Positions 22,732-23,175 of a DNA stretch of 23,175 nt are shown here, piece after piece. Position 1 is the first letter of the stretch. Each line of letters opens with the position of its first letter. This DNA is from an uncultured Bacteroidaceae bacterium (GTDB lineage Bacteria > Bacteroidota > Bacteroidia > Bacteroidales > Bacteroidaceae). Made by a program: the position numbers and the translations under genes. The stretch spans positions 1-23,175 of the forward strand of contig CAJGCU010000025.1 in the NCBI GenBank assembly GCA_904501945.1. Reading direction: 5' to 3'. The notes beneath the pieces were generated by a model. That model ran no database searches, was not told the origin of the DNA, and worked only from the letters and a program-made list of their open reading frames with translations.

Positions 22732-23175
22732 TTATTTTTCAGACTTTTCGTAGATGATGTAATCCTTGAGTTTAACCCATGAGGAATTTTCAGAATAAGT
22801 GGTTTGGTAGGCACCAATATTGAGAGTAGTCGCATTTACCTGAATAGGCGAACCTGGCATATTATTCCAAGTCTTTCCATCTTTGCTGCTTCGAGCAAAT
22901 AGCTGGTTCCCGCGACGCTCAAACTGGATGAATGGGTCGTAATTATAACCTTTGTAGTTAGGGTATTGTGGACGTCCTCTTCTGCTTAGAACCGTAAGCA
23001 TGTTGCCGCAGTTGTATAGTGGGAATGCGCCCAGTTGGTAGAATGTCCCATTGTTCTCGATGAGGATGCCGCCTTCATTGAATCCTGTGACATTGCGGCT
23101 CTTCAGTCCTTCCATATCAGCAACAGTTGCCATAACAACAAAATCCCCTGTGACTTTGTGATACATCTCTCCGCC
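22732..23175 (-). CDS. Partial protein with a DUF1349/concanavalin-like domain
   Basis: The frame is open to the window edge (GGE precedes the Met at 23166), so the gene starts beyond the window and 147 C-terminal residues are seen. The pattern GDFVVMATVADMEG, GGILIENNGTFYQLGAFP, PFIQFERRGNQLFARSSKDG and LNIGAYQTTYSENSSWVKLKDY is that of a DUF1349-like concanavalin-A beta-sandwich, usually the carbohydrate-binding end of an exported glycanase or accessory protein. It may be the C-terminal module of a larger glycoside hydrolase. It lies 15 bases upstream of the GH2 gene and is likely in the same operon. Confidence 0.5.
   Translation of the reverse strand, partial: GGEMYHKVTGDFVVMATVADMEGLKSRNVTGFNEGGILIENNGTFYQLGAFPLYNCGNMLTVLSRRGRPQYPNYKGYNYDPFIQFERRGNQLFARSSKDGKTWNNMPGSPIQVNATTLNIGAYQTTYSENSSWVKLKDYIIYEKSEK

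Overview
The window looks like chromosomal DNA of a Bacteroidales bacterium, most likely Prevotella or a close relative. The evidence is the repeated TAnnTTTG -7 promoter element, a smalltalk peptide, an HU-related DNA-binding protein, a fiber- and glycan-degrading gene set (GH43, GH2), and paired ABC-F genes of the kind found in this order. This assignment rests on gene content and promoter style only; no database search was possible.

Layout. Positions 1-2246 are core chromosome: the 3' end of gap (GAPDH), then a YbiT-like ABC-F ATPase. Positions 2247 to about 7176 are an accessory, visibly more AT-rich insertion zone. It is built around direct copies of the 3' end of that ABC-F gene: 104 bp identical at 2141-2244 and 3175-3278, and about 42 bp again at 5954-5995. 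The first interval holds a YoeB-type toxin-antitoxin pair. The second holds four cargo genes: two small exported proteins, one unknown protein and a CoiA-like nuclease. A 331-332 bp module (ABC-F tail, terminator, promoter, 35-codon ORF, ribosome binding site) precedes the cargo and is repeated at 5954-6284. Behind the second copy only the last codons of another CoiA-like gene survive, followed by a frameshifted NERD-nuclease/zinc-ribbon gene.

Positions 7206-12940 are a replication-like island: an S24/LexA-type peptidase regulator, an unknown protein with a structured leader, a DUF3987-like ATPase, a CHC2/TOPRIM primase, a smalltalk peptide, a DUF5675-like protein and an HU-related protein. 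No integrase, transposase or structural phage gene is visible. The spaces between these genes, and several gene ends, are filled with 7-bp tandem repeats, iteron-like repeats and an inverted GTCTCA array around an AT-rich core.

Positions 13175-23175 return to ordinary chromosome: an AspT/YidE-type transporter and an exported GH43 arabinanase on the plus strand, facing a minus-strand group of ettA, glutamine-type nadE, a GH2 beta-galactosidase and a partial exported ConA-like protein. Intergenic spaces carry three different tandem arrays (26-27 bp, about 14 bp and 23 bp units). The NadE protein has Gly where the glutaminase nucleophile Cys is expected.

Best candidates for something undescribed: (1) the repeated ABC-F-tail/promoter/RBS module as a cargo-capture site; (2) the glutaminase-dead NadE; (3) the interleaved-helix leader RNA and possible origin at 8283-8946; (4) heptanucleotide repeats that supply stop codons and QQTTDN tails to genes.
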